A stretch of DNA of 64,000 nt. Origin: Boletus sp. NGJ. Lineage: Eukaryota; Basidiomycota; Agaricomycetes; Boletales; Boletaceae. The stretch is taken from assembly GCA_019096195.1 (NCBI GenBank), contig JAGTXK010000106.1, positions 30,931 through 94,930 on the forward strand, in the 5' to 3' direction. The notes under the pieces were generated by a model. The model made no database searches and was not told where the DNA came from. It worked only from the letters and a program-made list of their open reading frames with translations. A program made the position numbers and the translations under genes. How positions within the stretch are numbered: position 1 is the first letter of the stretch; each line of letters starts with the position of its first letter. Below, in pieces: positions 52,884 to 64,000 of this stretch.

Positions 52884-55800
52884 TCAAAGAAGATGGTTCG
52901 AGACAGTACCTCTCTCCTGATGCTGAATAACTCCAGTCTTGTCCTGACCACCAACCAAAAAAAGGGGGTTACATTTCTCAGAGAGGAGAGTAGCGTGAGC
53001 GGTACTGACCAAAGCAGTTTGTGAATTACCTGCGCGTCGAGAGGTGTCAATTTGATAAACGGCCTCATTCATATGCGTTGGAGATAGCTACCTTCGCTGG
53101 TAATAGATGATACTTCGGGCAGGTCGTCTTCATCGGAAGCTATGGAAGCTTGTTGGTAACCTGCGAGTCGAGATATCAATTTGGTAAACGGCCTTGTTCA
53201 TATACGTTGAAGACAGCTACCTTCGCTAATTGCAGAGGATACTTCGGGAAAATCGTCTTCATCAGAAGCTCGATCCACGGGGCGAGGAACACCTGCCGAG
53301 ATCGTACTGCCTTGCCCAGGAACGGGAGTGGTGCATGGGGTATTCTTTCTAACAGAAGCTTTGATGCCGGGGCTCACAGCGCTGGGATCACCGGCCGCAG
53401 TAGGGGGTGGGTTGACGCCAGGGTTCACAACGTTGGAGCCAACGGGGGTGTCAAGAGTTGTCGTAGGTTGCTGGCCTGACTTAGCAGCGTTGGCATCACC
53501 AGTCAAGGTCGGGGATGGGTCGATGCCTGGTGTCACACCGTTGTCGACAACGGCCGTGGGCACATGGCTTCGTCTAGCAGCGTTGACCTCACCTTCAGCA
53601 CCTCTGTAAGTACAGCTGGTACCCTCGGCGCACTCATCGTCCACTCCAATCTCTGACAGGTCCGCTGCAGTTCGAAGTGCACGTCTGGGCAGAGGCTTTG
53701 TCTGGCTTCGTTTGCCCTTTGGTATCACCCTCGTATCTTCGGTCCCGCGAAAGACAATGTGCAAGGAGGCCTCACGGTTATCTTCGCCATCACCTCCAGA
53801 TTGCCGTCTGTAAGCATTGGTTTCAAGGGCCTGTGCGACAAAATGACGCCAGCGGACCTCAGACAGGGTAAACAAGCTGAGCTGGCAGACAACGCACCTT
53901 AACAAGCTGTTCAAGAACCCGCTGTACTACCGGGTCGAGGGGGGGTGATTTCACCCCAGCATCTCCTTCAGGATCACGCCATGCGAGCGGGCAGCGTTCC
54001 ACAGCCTTAACCAGGCTTTGTATCGCAGCAGCATCGGACCTCCGACTCAGACTGTCTCGTAGCAAGGGGAGATATTCACTGATCTGGAACGAGAGCCCGT
54101 CTGGATCAGGTGAATAAGCAACCTGATCAGCGAAGGTGAATTCTTCGTCCCTCTGTTTCGTCACCATGTACCGCGATTTGAGCATGGGGCTGAGTTTCTG
54201 GATCAGTAAACCACGCAAGTAATTTGCGCCGGACCCAGGCGCAAGTAGTTGCGGCCTGTACTCTTCGATGATTCCCCACTCCAGGACTGCGCACCCGGCA
54301 ACATTTGGGAGTTCACGATGTCTTGAGTTTGCAGAAACTGAGCGCCAACCCCAGGAAGTACGGTGTACCAAGTGAACGCCGTCGATTCCTCGGTGTGCGC
54401 TGCTCGTGAGCGGAAGAGGATTTCTTGTCTTGACTGCACCTTGTATAGCCTTGACGAGTCGGGCGGCATGAGTGCGCAGGTGGCTGAGTTCCTCTTGCGC
54501 GGCTATGTCGTTTTCCTGGCCATGAGTTGCCGGGTGCTTTCTGGGGCGGAGTTTCCCAGTTGTCTTGGTAGGAGCATCCGAAGTATCCACAGAAGCAGGC
54601 GCTGGCGAGGTCCTGGCGGTAGATATCTTTTCAGGAAATAGAACCGCCAATTCCTTGGAACTCGTTATTCTTTCGGTATGCGAAACATTCGCAAGCTGCA
54701 TCTCCATGTCTAGGCAGGCTGCGTAACCTTGCAGAATACACTGCAATAACTGACGTGTACGATGTCAATCACCAGTTCAAAACTCTAGAAGTATTTCTCA
54801 CCATATCTTGCACGGGAATGCCAGGTCGAAGACGATCATGGTTTCTTAATGCGTCAATGGCAACTTGCGTATATGACAACGCAGCTGTAGACTTGGCCAA
54901 TGCCATCATGTAATCCACAAGCGGGTCGAACCATCTCGCAGTCTGTTCTCGTTAGTTACGAGGAGAAAACATAGGGGTGTCATATAAATACCTCCTTAAG
55001 GGCCCCCTCGATGCGTGATAGATGGGAGGCCAAGATGCGAAGTGGAGCTTGAGTGAGAACGGGGAGGCCATAGAAAGGATTGGTGGGATCTAAACATACA
55101 AACTTGAACTTTGCCGCGAATCCGTCCAGAATGGGATGCAAGTCTGTGGGTACCTCCATCCGCACATCCGGTTCACACACATATGCGGCAATACCATCGC
55201 AGGCTTGAAGGACATACTCAGTATACGCACAAGCATATTCCTCATCATCCATGCAAGTAAACGCATCAACTGCGGGCTTAGACACGTGTGATGTAAACGC
55301 GGAGTTGATGGCGTCAAGGATGTTCTGCGAACCAGTCAGGCCTATGGTGCTTGGGCGAGGCATAAGAACCCACAGTGGACTGAAGTATCACGCTCTTTCT
55401 TGAGGCGACCTCGGCATGTGCCGCTTGGTGAAGCTTGGTATACGTTGACGTAAAGGCATCCTTTGCATCCTCTGGGTTCTTTTTGTAACGCGACATTAGC
55501 TGCTCAACGTCATCAGCAGATAAATTAAAGGAGCTAAAGCAGAGATCTAATCTCTCTGCCATGACGGCGATGGCAGCGCTCAAGAGCTACGAAACCCATC
55601 AGCTTAAATACAGGCCGCATCACAAGACACAAGTACTGACGCCACCGTACGTCCCACAGAGTTGTCCATGAAGCCAGCGTACATTCATCTCTGGCATTTC
55701 CATAAAGTGCCCACCGTGCTGAACCAACAGTTCGACAGCTTGAAAGGCAGGGTTTGAGTTGAGGATAGCCACGAATTTGTTGGCCTTTTTGCGAATGCCA

Positions 55801-56732
55801 GTAGTGGCGCGCAACTCAGTCAGTCTAGTTGAACGCTTCTTCTCGTCCAATGTGGACATATACTGAATCTCCATGATGACCTTTTCCTCCTCGGTCTCCA
55901 TATAGACATGCTTTGTCTCGTTGCGACTAAGATACTGGGCAAGCCTCAGCCCATCCTTGATAATAAGATCTAGGAACATGAGCAAATCACTGCAACTAGG
56001 GTCAAGTACACTACCTTCATCATAGACAGCAATCATCCACTGTCCACCGTATTTCAGAATTCCACCCAGTCTCTTCATCTCCTCGGGTAGCACGTTATTA
56101 AACTTGCGTACTTCAACTTTTGTGAGTTCGTCATCCGCTAAACGCATGATTGCGTCACGTTCTGCAACGAGCTTGTCCATCCCAGTTTGGACTTCCTCAA
56201 GGTAAACCTCGAGGGATGCGACGCGATGCCGACCACCAGCACATTTGAGCTCCACTTCCTGCGAGTTGGATTGTAACAGCTTCAACTCTGGGAGCTTAAG
56301 GGGGTCGGTGGGATCCTTCACAACTGAGGCTAGGTCGATGAGGTTTTTCGAAATAACGACTGGTATGACGCTCTTCAAGTCAAAACGATCGAGTCCTCCA
56401 ACATCGAAAGATTCGACGAGCCTTTTGACTTGTCTTGGCTGCAATGCCCTGGGGTTCCAGGTCCCGAAAACCAACCGATCTTTGTGTTCGATGAAGTCCA
56501 AGATCGCATATCCCAACAAGGCCTGCTTGACTTCGGTTTGAATACGCCACCGGTCCTGAACCTTTGGGTCCAACGCCTTGAAAAGGGTCACCTCTGACGG
56601 TTCCAGGCGAAGAGCTGTTGGAACAACAAGCTGTTCAAATAATAAGAGTGAGCATGAACGACTGGGTTCCAAAGCGCCTACTGGTGCACTGGAAGCAGCA
56701 CCCCCCACTGCTGTTGCTTTTTTGCTTGCCAT
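52884..56732 (-). CDS. ParB/sulfiredoxin-like-fold protein, large, lineage-specific
   Basis: ATG at 56730-56732. Exon 1 (to about 55650) is a 360-codon frame whose residues ~85-185 look like a ParB-like nuclease/Srx fold: TWNPRALQPRQVKRLVESF, VIPVVISKNLIDL and the signature KCAGGRHRVASLEVYLEE (G-R-H-R at about 56217-56243). Later exons (55583-55375, about 55345-54992, 54957-54803, 54746-53935 and others) encode helical regions and an acidic/Pro-rich tail with repeated TPGxxPSPTxxGDANA-like units. The last exons include a tandemly duplicated ASDEDDxPEVSS exon (see repeat) and end at 52884. ParB-type folds in eukaryotes act as CTPase switches, nucleases or sulfiredoxins; which applies is unknown. 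It is divergent from the GTPase-vWA gene, with only ~90 bp between first recognised codons. Confidence 0.65.
53029..53275. repeat. Tandem ~128 bp duplication covering one exon and its intron
   Basis: Two copies, about 53029-53155 and 53157-53275, share CCTGCGNGTCGAGA, TCAATTTG.TAAACGGCC, CATANTGCGTTGRAGA-like and GCTACCTTCGCT blocks and a coding part reading ASDEDD(L/F)PEVSS on the minus strand. Each carries an intron with consensus GTAGCT...CAG ends. Confidence 0.75.
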
Positions 56733-56824
56733 TGTGGTAATCGAATCTCTCCTGTAAAAAGTTCAACGAGTGAGAATTTGTCACGTGCCATAGCCACGCC
56801 GAAGTCTGGACCCGTTTCCCGGTC
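56733..56824. promoter_or_regulatory. Very short divergent promoter interval
   Basis: The 92 bp between the ATG of the ParB-like gene (-) and the first recognisable codons of the GTPase-vWA gene (+). It contains GTCACGTGCC, an E-box, at about 56780-56789. Confidence 0.35.
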
Positions 56825-59800
56825 TTGCCCGCAGTACAACGCGAAACAATATCCTCATCAATTAGGAGCGCGCGCACGCTCGTGTTCGTGACAGATCGTG
56901 ATTATCAACGCTATGCGCCGCATTTTGCGGAGATGATCCTCACGTTCGAGAGGGCAACTAAGAAGCCAACAGGAGATATCCTCAAGTCCATTCAGGTCTC
57001 AGCTGCGTCATTTGCTGTCTTCGCTGCCAAATTGTGTGGTGGGGAGCACCCGAACACGACCCGAAATCGCGGTTGGAATGTCTCAGCTTATTGAGCAGGC
57101 GAATGGCTCGTTGATTTCCTATGCTTGATCCCGATTCACCTCGCGCTGATGAAAGAAAACCGGTTCGTGCCGCTCAAAGATGGAGTATACTCTCCAGAGC
57201 TGGAGAGGTTGGGTGTGGACGTGAACCGCATCGTGGATAGTCTCTCGTTTGGGTGGTATGAGTCATTGTTTCAGTCATATATGGCTTCCAAGGTGTGTAT
57301 TGTTGCTGTCGTTGGTGTGAGATTCTACTTGCTCAGGTTCATGTTGTCGATGATAGCCCGTCAAGGTGGTATCCTCGATGGGAGAACAATTGGTCGGGAA
57401 GAGTTTTGCGTTGAACCATCTCGTCGATACATCCTTTACTACTGGGTCGGCGACGTGGACGATAGAGGGAGTGTGGATGTCGGTTACACCGACGACGAAG
57501 GATACCTTGATTGTTGCGCTTGATTTTGAAGGTTAGTTCTTTGTACGTTCTTGCATAGTTCACCCCACCTTATTCCGGCATGCGTAACTTTTCGTCGCTA
57601 GGTGTACATGGTATTGACAGGTCTGCTCAAGAGGACACGTTGCTTATTTTGTTCAGCACTGCCATTTTAAACTTGGTAAGTAAGATGAAGTAGCATGGAG
57701 TGGGAGGAGGTAGGGACATTGACTAATAACGTCTCATGTTGCAGGTGCTGTTCCGCAATAACTTTGCGCACGGTCGGGATATTACTGGACTCTTTCAGTC
57801 GTTCCGGTCGAGTTCAGTAGTGTTGGATCCCAAGGCAAATCCATCATTATTCCAGCCAACATCGGTCATCATCATTAAGGTATGTCTGCTGCGGTCTGAC
57901 ACTGCATCAACTACGTCGACATGATTTGTCTGAGGCGGGTTTTCATTTTGACATAGGACGTCATCGACTCGGACAAGGCCAAGATCACCAAAGAGTGGGT
58001 GACAGTTGCTTGTCATATCTTTTGTAGAAGGCCGCTCATAATAGGTGTTCTTGGTTCCCAGATTTTCCCTCAAGTTCCAACGGTTCATACAAGATGAGCA
58101 AGAGGCGGATTTTATTTCTCGACTGCATGCCGGGAAGCTGAATATCATTCCATGGTAAGGACGTAGCGGGCGTGACCCCATCCAGGAAGTTCACGACTCG
58201 TCGGTCCTTCACACAGGCCAGTCATCGAATCCAAGGCCTTTTATAAGCTATTTCCTGCGTCGAAGCGACGGTTGGATCAGCAGGTGATCACACATCGGTC
58301 GGCGGGGGAGTTTTTGCACATGATGAAGACGTTAATGGCCAAAGTGAAGGTGAGAGTGGTTTTCCGGGGGAAGACGATATCATGTAGCTGACTCATGCAC
58401 GGGTTCAAGGCCAACGACTGGGGTGCAATGTCTCGTAAGAACATATATAATTATGGGTGGACTATGTGACGGTTTCGGGTCTAGAAACCATGGCGTCTGA
58501 TCGTGCACAGCTGATTTCGACGCTGCTTGCTAATGCGCTTGCCTTTGGGTATGTGGCGATCGACCCAGAGCAAGAGCCTCTAAAGGTGAACTTGACTTAT
58601 GACCTCCCTGCACGGGCTATGACACTGACTCCATTGGCGTAGAATCTGGATACAGACAGGCTAATCGATCTGCCAGATACACCTTACCAGCTTTTCATTG
58701 GCGGTGGCGGGGATCAATCTGTGTCATGCGAAAGTTTGCTGATGGTACTTCGGACGGCCTGGGAGGGCTACGCATCCCGCCAGTACACACCCGAAGACTA
58801 ATGGATCGCGGGTTTGGCCCAGCATCCTGACACGATCGTGAACTTGCAGATTGCCCACATGCGCGAATGGCTAGACCAGAACCTCTCCCGGTTCCAGGAG
58901 CTTGGCGGCGGCGGGAGCTATGTGCACATTGACGAGTTGAAACGTCACTTTGAGAATTCCGTTGTGGACTTGAGGGGTAATATCCAGCTGTGTGGGTTGA
59001 CATGTGCGTCGTGTCAGCTTCGGTGTGTACAGAGTCGGGCACACGAGAGTCCGCACGACTGTCTGTCCGACCATCTATGCGTGCACGAGTGTGATTTCTG
59101 TTTGGCGCTCGAGCCAGGGGAGCATTGGCCGTGTACAATGAGGTGAGTGATGTTTCGATTATGATGACGTACGTCTCGTGCTGAGTACGTTGCGATAGTG
59201 CGGCCCACGCGGGGAAGCACATGTGTGTGTTTGTTGCTTTGGCTGAGTGCGCAATGGCACAAATTTCTCTGTAGGTGTGTCGCAAACCAGCATTTGTGCG
59301 GGAAGTTATGCAAATTTTCTGGAAGGCAGGGATGTTTGGATGTGTGCGCAAAGGTATGTGCTCTCATTCTAGGTGCTGATGCACTTTTGAAGCGACATCG
59401 ATCATTCCCTCCACCAATGCGACGCTCGATTGTACTCTATTCAGTGCCAGTGCAATCACCTGTGTGCAGACGAAGACCACATGCATGGTCTGAACTCTAG
59501 CGCGACCCATGTATGCGGGTGTGTGTAAAGTTGAAGCAATGGCAATAACATTTATCTCTGATCGGTGACTCACAGACAAGAACATTTGTGTAATGCCCTT
59601 TGCGCTGCCCCCGGTATATGCGAGATCGAAACAGCGCCGCACTCTGTCGAGGCGACGTTTACGGGTAGAAACGAACATTCCAGTATACCAAAGTATGTTG
59701 TCCGGTCTCGAACGTCTGTTCTGACACTGATCCTTCTTGCAGTACTCTCAGTGTTCGTTTGAGTTCTTGTATAAATCCCCACGTTGATCTGACGATGCTC

Positions 59801-60655
59801 TGAAAATGGACAGTTGAAAAACGCTTGAAGTGCATCAAACCGATCCGCCAGGCGCTATGAATCACGGGGGACCCCACAACCACAGCTTGGACACGAATAT
59901 CGTTAATTTTTGTGAAGTGAGGTATGACGATCGGATACTCTGCACATGCTTCTTTCCCTCACAGTTTTGTAGATGCGCAAACTGCAATTATTTTTGCACG
60001 TTACCTCTTGGTAAATTGTAGGCGCGACCCGGAATTCATTCTGTCGCGTCCTAACGGCTCGCTCAAAGGACATCTACAACAAGAGTACGAGACGTGCGAG
60101 CACACCAGATCAATTGTTGGACGCTCTCCTTGGTTTTAATGCGACTGGCGGGACCAACTTTACTCTCGCGATTCAACAAGCGCAAGTGATCATGGACCAA
60201 AATTGGAACGCGGAAAGGTACACGTCTTGTCTGCGTTCTGTCCCAAATCTTGACATCAGAATCCCCGTTGGCACAGATCCCCAATCATCATTTTCCTTTC
60301 TGGCGGTGATTGTATAATCGAAGACAACATCATACAGGATCTGTGCCGTACGGCCATCCGACTTGGGTAAACATTGTCATTTGCATACTACATATCGTCT
60401 CAGCTGACCGGCGTTTTCATTTTCCAATGCAGAAAAGCGGTGTCGTTTCATTCTGTGTCGTTCGGACCCGGGGGTGCTTCGCTGTACCTGCGTCGCATGG
60501 CTGACATCGCGCGTGATGCGCAGAACAATGCGCCGAGGGATCCACTCGCACTGACTACTGCGGCTGTCCTTTCGTCGTATACGCAGGCCCTCGATACGGT
60601 GTATGATATCTCGGGCTACATGTATACTAGCCGACTTGTGGTTGGATCATGCTAG
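56825..60655 (+). CDS. GBP-like large GTPase fused to Cys/His-rich region and von Willebrand factor A domain
   Basis: Long multi-exon gene. First recognised exon encodes TLVFVTDRDYQRYAPHFAEM; the next ends FGWYESLFQSYMASK. A P-loop GEQLVGKS lies at 57381-57404, followed by ALNHLVDTSF, a G3-like LIVALDFEGVHGIDRSAQED and LFRNNFAHGRD; then VIIIKDV, in the place of the GBP T-x-R-D motif, and a helical part. These are traits of guanylate-binding/atlastin-type GTPases. After about 58860 comes a Cys/His-rich region (LCGLTCASCQLRC, HDCLSDHLCVHECDFC, HLCGKLCKFSG, CNYFCTLPLG) and at the C terminus a vWA-like domain with FNATGGTNFTLAI (about 60138-60170), IIIFLSGG and SVSFGPGGASLYLRRMADIA. Stop near 60655. 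The start is not resolved and may lie in the 56.74-56.82 kb interval or be lost. Confidence 0.65.
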
Positions 60656-61031
60656 GTCCAACTCGGGCAGATGTTCCTGGCTATTGCAGAGTCGTTGCGA
60701 AAGCCGAGAGAGGCACTGATGCATTAAGGTGGATGTTTTGACGTTGTGATTGTGATATCGTTTGTCTTGTACGTTCGAGTGGTGTAAGATACTTGCATGT
60801 TGATGTACTGTACCATCTTCCTTTGGTTCCTTGGTCGCTACATGAGATCGGTCTGAGTGCCACGGGGAGAGTCACAGCCAGAGACCGATCAACCGAATTA
60901 ACACCCTCAGTCCGTCTCAAGCTGCGGGTCATTCTCTACTGACACGCACTCATTAGCCGGTCATTCTGGCAGGCTCACACAAAACATGTTCACATTACTT
61001 AAATAATGATTGGAATTGATGGCTGGTCCCA
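60656..61031. other. Intergenic between convergent genes
   Basis: The 3' flanks of the GTPase-vWA gene (+) and the CK2 beta-like gene (-). No feature supported. Confidence 0.4.
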
Positions 61032-62054
61032 CTACCAGAAGCTAGTATCCCTGACCGCTTCCTGCCATCTCTGCAGCTTGGCAATTTCATGCAATTGGAA
61101 TCCATGAATTCTTGGTCGATATCTATCCGCCTTCAAGGCGACACTGGCTGTGCTGGCGGGTTCACCGATCGCTTCGGGTACCTCTGGTTCCTCCCTCGTG
61201 TGTCTGTTCCTCTTGCTTGCATCGGTCTCGCTGGCTCGACGGGACCAGCCTTTGGAGAAATGAGATGTGGATAAGCCATAAAAAGCAGATCCGGGAATGA
61301 GGTGCCGAAATAGGCCCATCGATGGATCCATGTCGGGAAGACTTGGGAGAATAAACGTCTTCACAACGACTGCAATAAAGCTTGACTGATTTTTCGTAAG
61401 GAATATCGCTTAGACCGACGGGCAGGAGGGGCTGAGATTGGCACAAGACTCTAGGACATTGACCGAAATCTACTCTCTTGAATTTTTCAAGCTGAAATGT
61501 ATAAGGTGGAGTTGGGAAGAAGGACCAAACACGTGCCGTGACGATCCACTGCGCGTGGTGAGACCATACAATAGGCGAGCTTGGACATCTAGTGCACCCC
61601 GAAGCTCATCCTGGATGTCATCATCTGCGGGATAGGATAAACTGGGTAAACATTGCAAATAATTGTGACGAACCAAAATTGTCCGCGATTAGGTAAAGGG
61701 CCTGTGCATAGTTGGAAACCTCATTGTTGAGCCCCGTCAAATTCAAAACCTGTCCAGGATATAGTCCTCCTCGACTTCACAGAAGTATTTGTTGCCTTTC
61801 GATGAAAGGAATTAGGATATCCACTACCGCACGCCATGGTTAGATCTGTTCAGATGGCATAATGTGGTGTCTCACCGAACTGCGCCGGGCCTAGACACGC
61901 GTGTGAGCGACTTACTTGACCAGAAGAATAAGAGGGTGACCTGCTTGGAATAATCAGAATCTGATCCCGTAGAAGCATCGTCCACTGCGCGACCGAGCAT
62001 TGAATCAGCTCTCCACTGAAATCTGCCGGTTTCAAATTGACTTGTGATGGCCAA
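61032..62054 (-). pseudogene. CKB1: Casein kinase II regulatory (beta) subunit-like, multiply frameshifted
   Basis: CK2 beta signatures in order on the minus strand: [123 protein letters not shown] (zinc-binding Cys), [20 protein letters not shown] and a C-terminal HGFQLHEIAKLQRWQEAVRD. CK2 beta forms the dimeric core of the CK2 holoenzyme and sets substrate choice. Lesions: WISWFLSS has TAA in place of the second Trp (about 61809); two extra bases after EEDYILDRF (about 61746); one base lost before HAQWIV (about 61562); one G lost in DGAYFGT (about 61315); another frame change before the C-terminal block. All domains are recognisable but cannot be read in one frame. Confidence 0.85.
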
Positions 62055-64000
62055 CTTGCGAGTCCTTCAATAATTTTCTTTGGTGTTCTCAAACGGAGAA
62101 GTGTAGATCATTTAGCCATAGATTAAAGGAACAGCATATAGTATAATGACATTTTGTACAGCCTGTATGTATATGTGAGCGCGCGAAGCACAACAAGGAC
62201 GTACCATCCATATACTGTACAAAGATAAGTCATGTGAGATGCACCAGAGTGGGCAGCGATCCCAAGAAGCGAATGATGGCGAGAATGAACTTGAGGGGGA
62301 AATCATTAAAGTTGTGGATGCGCTGCTGTCGTAGAAGATGGTCAAAATTGATGGATACGAGAATGAAACACGCAAGACAATAGGGCCTGACTGCACACTG
62401 ATCAGGATTTTTGACTCAGCCCGAGCATGGGGAACTGTGCGTCCATCCTCTCCCCCAGGTCCCTATTCCTGCCCTTGGCTCGCTCTCGGAGAATACCCCA
62501 TTTGATCCACCAGTCATTGGCCTGATCTTCGGCATCGTATCCGAATAACTCCTTGACTTGTTCCCACTGATTCAGAAGTTCACTGCTCGAGAGTATGGGC
62601 CGTCCCTCGGCAACCTGTTTACGTAGCATATTGTCGTGTTGGTTAGGGGGGCCGAGCACAGTGAGCGAGGCGAGCTGTGTGAGGGGGATAGGAGTGGGAT
62701 GGTGCCAGATAGGTAATAGGCGATGGGGCGACCGCTTCCATTGCCACCTATTTCGTCCGGGGACTCATCAGACCTCTGGCGAATAGAGAAAAGTATTTCA
62801 TAACTCTTACCTGTATTTATACAAGAAAGAGTTGCGCACGGACCATTAATATAACGTGGGAGAGCGGAGATAGACGCAGCGGAAATTAAAGCCGGATCTT
62901 GCCGGTAACACTCGGATCTTTCCGGTTGCGCTTCTGCATGAGAATTCTCTCACGGCTAACGGTAATTAAATTGCCGAGCCGGGTGTTGCAGTAACCGAGT
63001 CGGGCCGTTCGGGTCTTCGGTCTGATGCTTCTTTTGGCTATCTCCGGGATCAGTCTAGACCACTTACGTAATATTATCTCACCCCTTGCCGGGGGTGTGC
63101 CACCGTTAGGTTCTCTAAGTTAACCGGTTAGGGGGGAGCGAGGAGGGTTAGGGAGCCGAGCCGAGCCGCGAAGCGGCGAGGCGAGGCGTTACCGGCGGTA
63201 AGGCGATAACGCTGTTGCCTCGGCAAGGGATTACCTTTTGGGTCGCACTAGAGATATTGTCTACCGGTCGAGTAACCAATTCGCCGGCGGTGTCTAGCCT
63301 TAGCTAGCACCCTAGTGCTTATCTACACTAAAGGCCCGATCATGGGTTTCGACCTTTTGGTCTCATCAGTAGGGGCGCACACCCCTAAACCCACACCACC
63401 TTAGGACATACTAACCGGCTTATGTACACCTCACCATGATTTTGTATTGTCCTGGGCAGACTGGCTCATGAAATTTCCTTTTCAGGACTTATGACCGCCA
63501 TACTTAGGAATTTCTCCCACGCAGCCGCTTTCAGACCCCGCAATCACGTGTCATTGGTGCGCCGTGCCGGCTGTTAACCGGCCGCGTTATACCCGGTGAA
63601 CGCTTAGTCAGCCGCAACCCCCGCGGCTCGTTAGTTAACCGGTCACGTGACATTGGAAATTGACCACGATCGCTACACTAGTAGTAGGGCCGCGGTGGCC
63701 ACATAAAACGCGTACCAGTCAAGGCAGTGGCGTTAGGAATTCCTACAGTGGGTTAACGCCGCACAAGGATACGCAGTGTTCGGCTAGGGGATGTGCGCCA
63801 ATAGCAGGTCACGTGCCAAGTCACGTGATCGCCTTCGCCGTGCCGGTTTAACCAGGCGATCTACTGATTTGAGATCCATTGGTAACCATCAGCCAAATCG
63901 GGTCATAGAACATGCCCGTGGGTCCGCGCTGAAACACGCTCCCCAGCCAATTTCACGCCGGCAAACCAGAGCTATTTTCATAGATGGGTCCGATCATTTT
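62055..64000. other. Repeat-rich window end without a secure gene
   Basis: Short minus-strand frames at 62112-62396 and 62402-62659 (the latter with NQWEQVKELFGYDAEDQAND) have no recognised family; the second abuts the dispersed element at 62645. The rest is rich in GTTAACCGGT, CCGGC and CACGTG words, including several (G)TCACGTGA sites at 63540-63830, and looks like non-coding mobile-element sequence. Confidence 0.4.
62645..62735 (+). repeat. Copy 2 of the dispersed hairpin-containing element
   Basis: GTTAGGGGGGCCGAGCACAG, an imperfect hairpin (AGCACAGTGAGCGAGG...GAGCTGTGT), GTGTGAGGGGGATAGGAGT and GTGCCAGATAGG, matching the minus strand at 36555-36665. A related block GTTAGGGAGCCGAGCC with GCGAAGCGGCGAGG lies at 63145-63190. 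Confidence 0.6.

Noticed and set aside
62112-62396. Minus-strand 95-codon frame upstream of CK2 beta as its 5' exon
   Set aside because: Sequence has no similarity to CK2 beta N termini, and the acidic DDASTGSDSDYSK exon already lies downstream of it.

Overview
The window looks like nuclear DNA of a filamentous basidiomycete (Agaricomycotina). The gene types and the dispersed families resemble those of Rhizoctonia/Ceratobasidium-type Cantharellales, but this is inference because no search was possible. Genes are split by many 45-75 nt GT-AG introns, lie on both strands, and mix conserved eukaryotic genes with large lineage-specific families. No bacterial operon, tRNA or rRNA was seen.

Layout. 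0.3-3 kb: protein-kinase-domain gene (-). 4.8-15 kb: two paralogous genes (-) encoding a C-terminal Zn2Cys6-like cluster plus coiled coil; they flank a JmjC-type dioxygenase gene (+) and a large unknown gene (+). 15.2-17 kb: intact DPM3 (+) and a broken quinone-oxidoreductase-like gene (-). 17-22.3 kb: two small-protein genes and a sirtuin gene that share one ~70-residue helical module. 22.3-24.6 kb: repeat-bearing gap. 24.6-33.5 kb: a large unknown protein gene and a SNF2-like ATPase gene, both (-). 33.5-39.2 kb: gene-poor repeat island with a ~1.6-1.9 kb inverted array of hairpin units spaced ~75 bp, a G-rich minisatellite, a possible LTR and degenerate tandem repeats. 39.5-51.3 kb: conserved genes (FIT2/SCS3, secretory cyclophilin, DBP7 RNA helicase, MFS fragment, PHO91-like phosphate transporter, O-acetylhomoserine sulfhydrylase), nearly all damaged. 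52.9-60.7 kb: a ParB-like-fold gene (-) divergent from a GBP-like GTPase / Cys-rich / vWA gene (+). 61-62.1 kb: a broken casein kinase II beta gene (-). 62.1-64 kb: repeat-rich end.

Main message. Lineage-specific genes here read as intact spliced ORFs, while copies of normally conserved single genes (quinone oxidoreductase, sirtuin, cyclophilin, DBP7, PHO91, OAH sulfhydrylase, CK2 beta) carry frameshifts, nonsense codons, internal deletions or a lost splice donor, and one OAH-sulfhydrylase/SPX junction is chimeric. This fits decaying duplicate copies in a duplicated or heterokaryotic genome; several lesions sit in homopolymers, so an unpolished assembly must also be excluded. Exon borders below were placed by eye from GT/AG signals and frame continuity.
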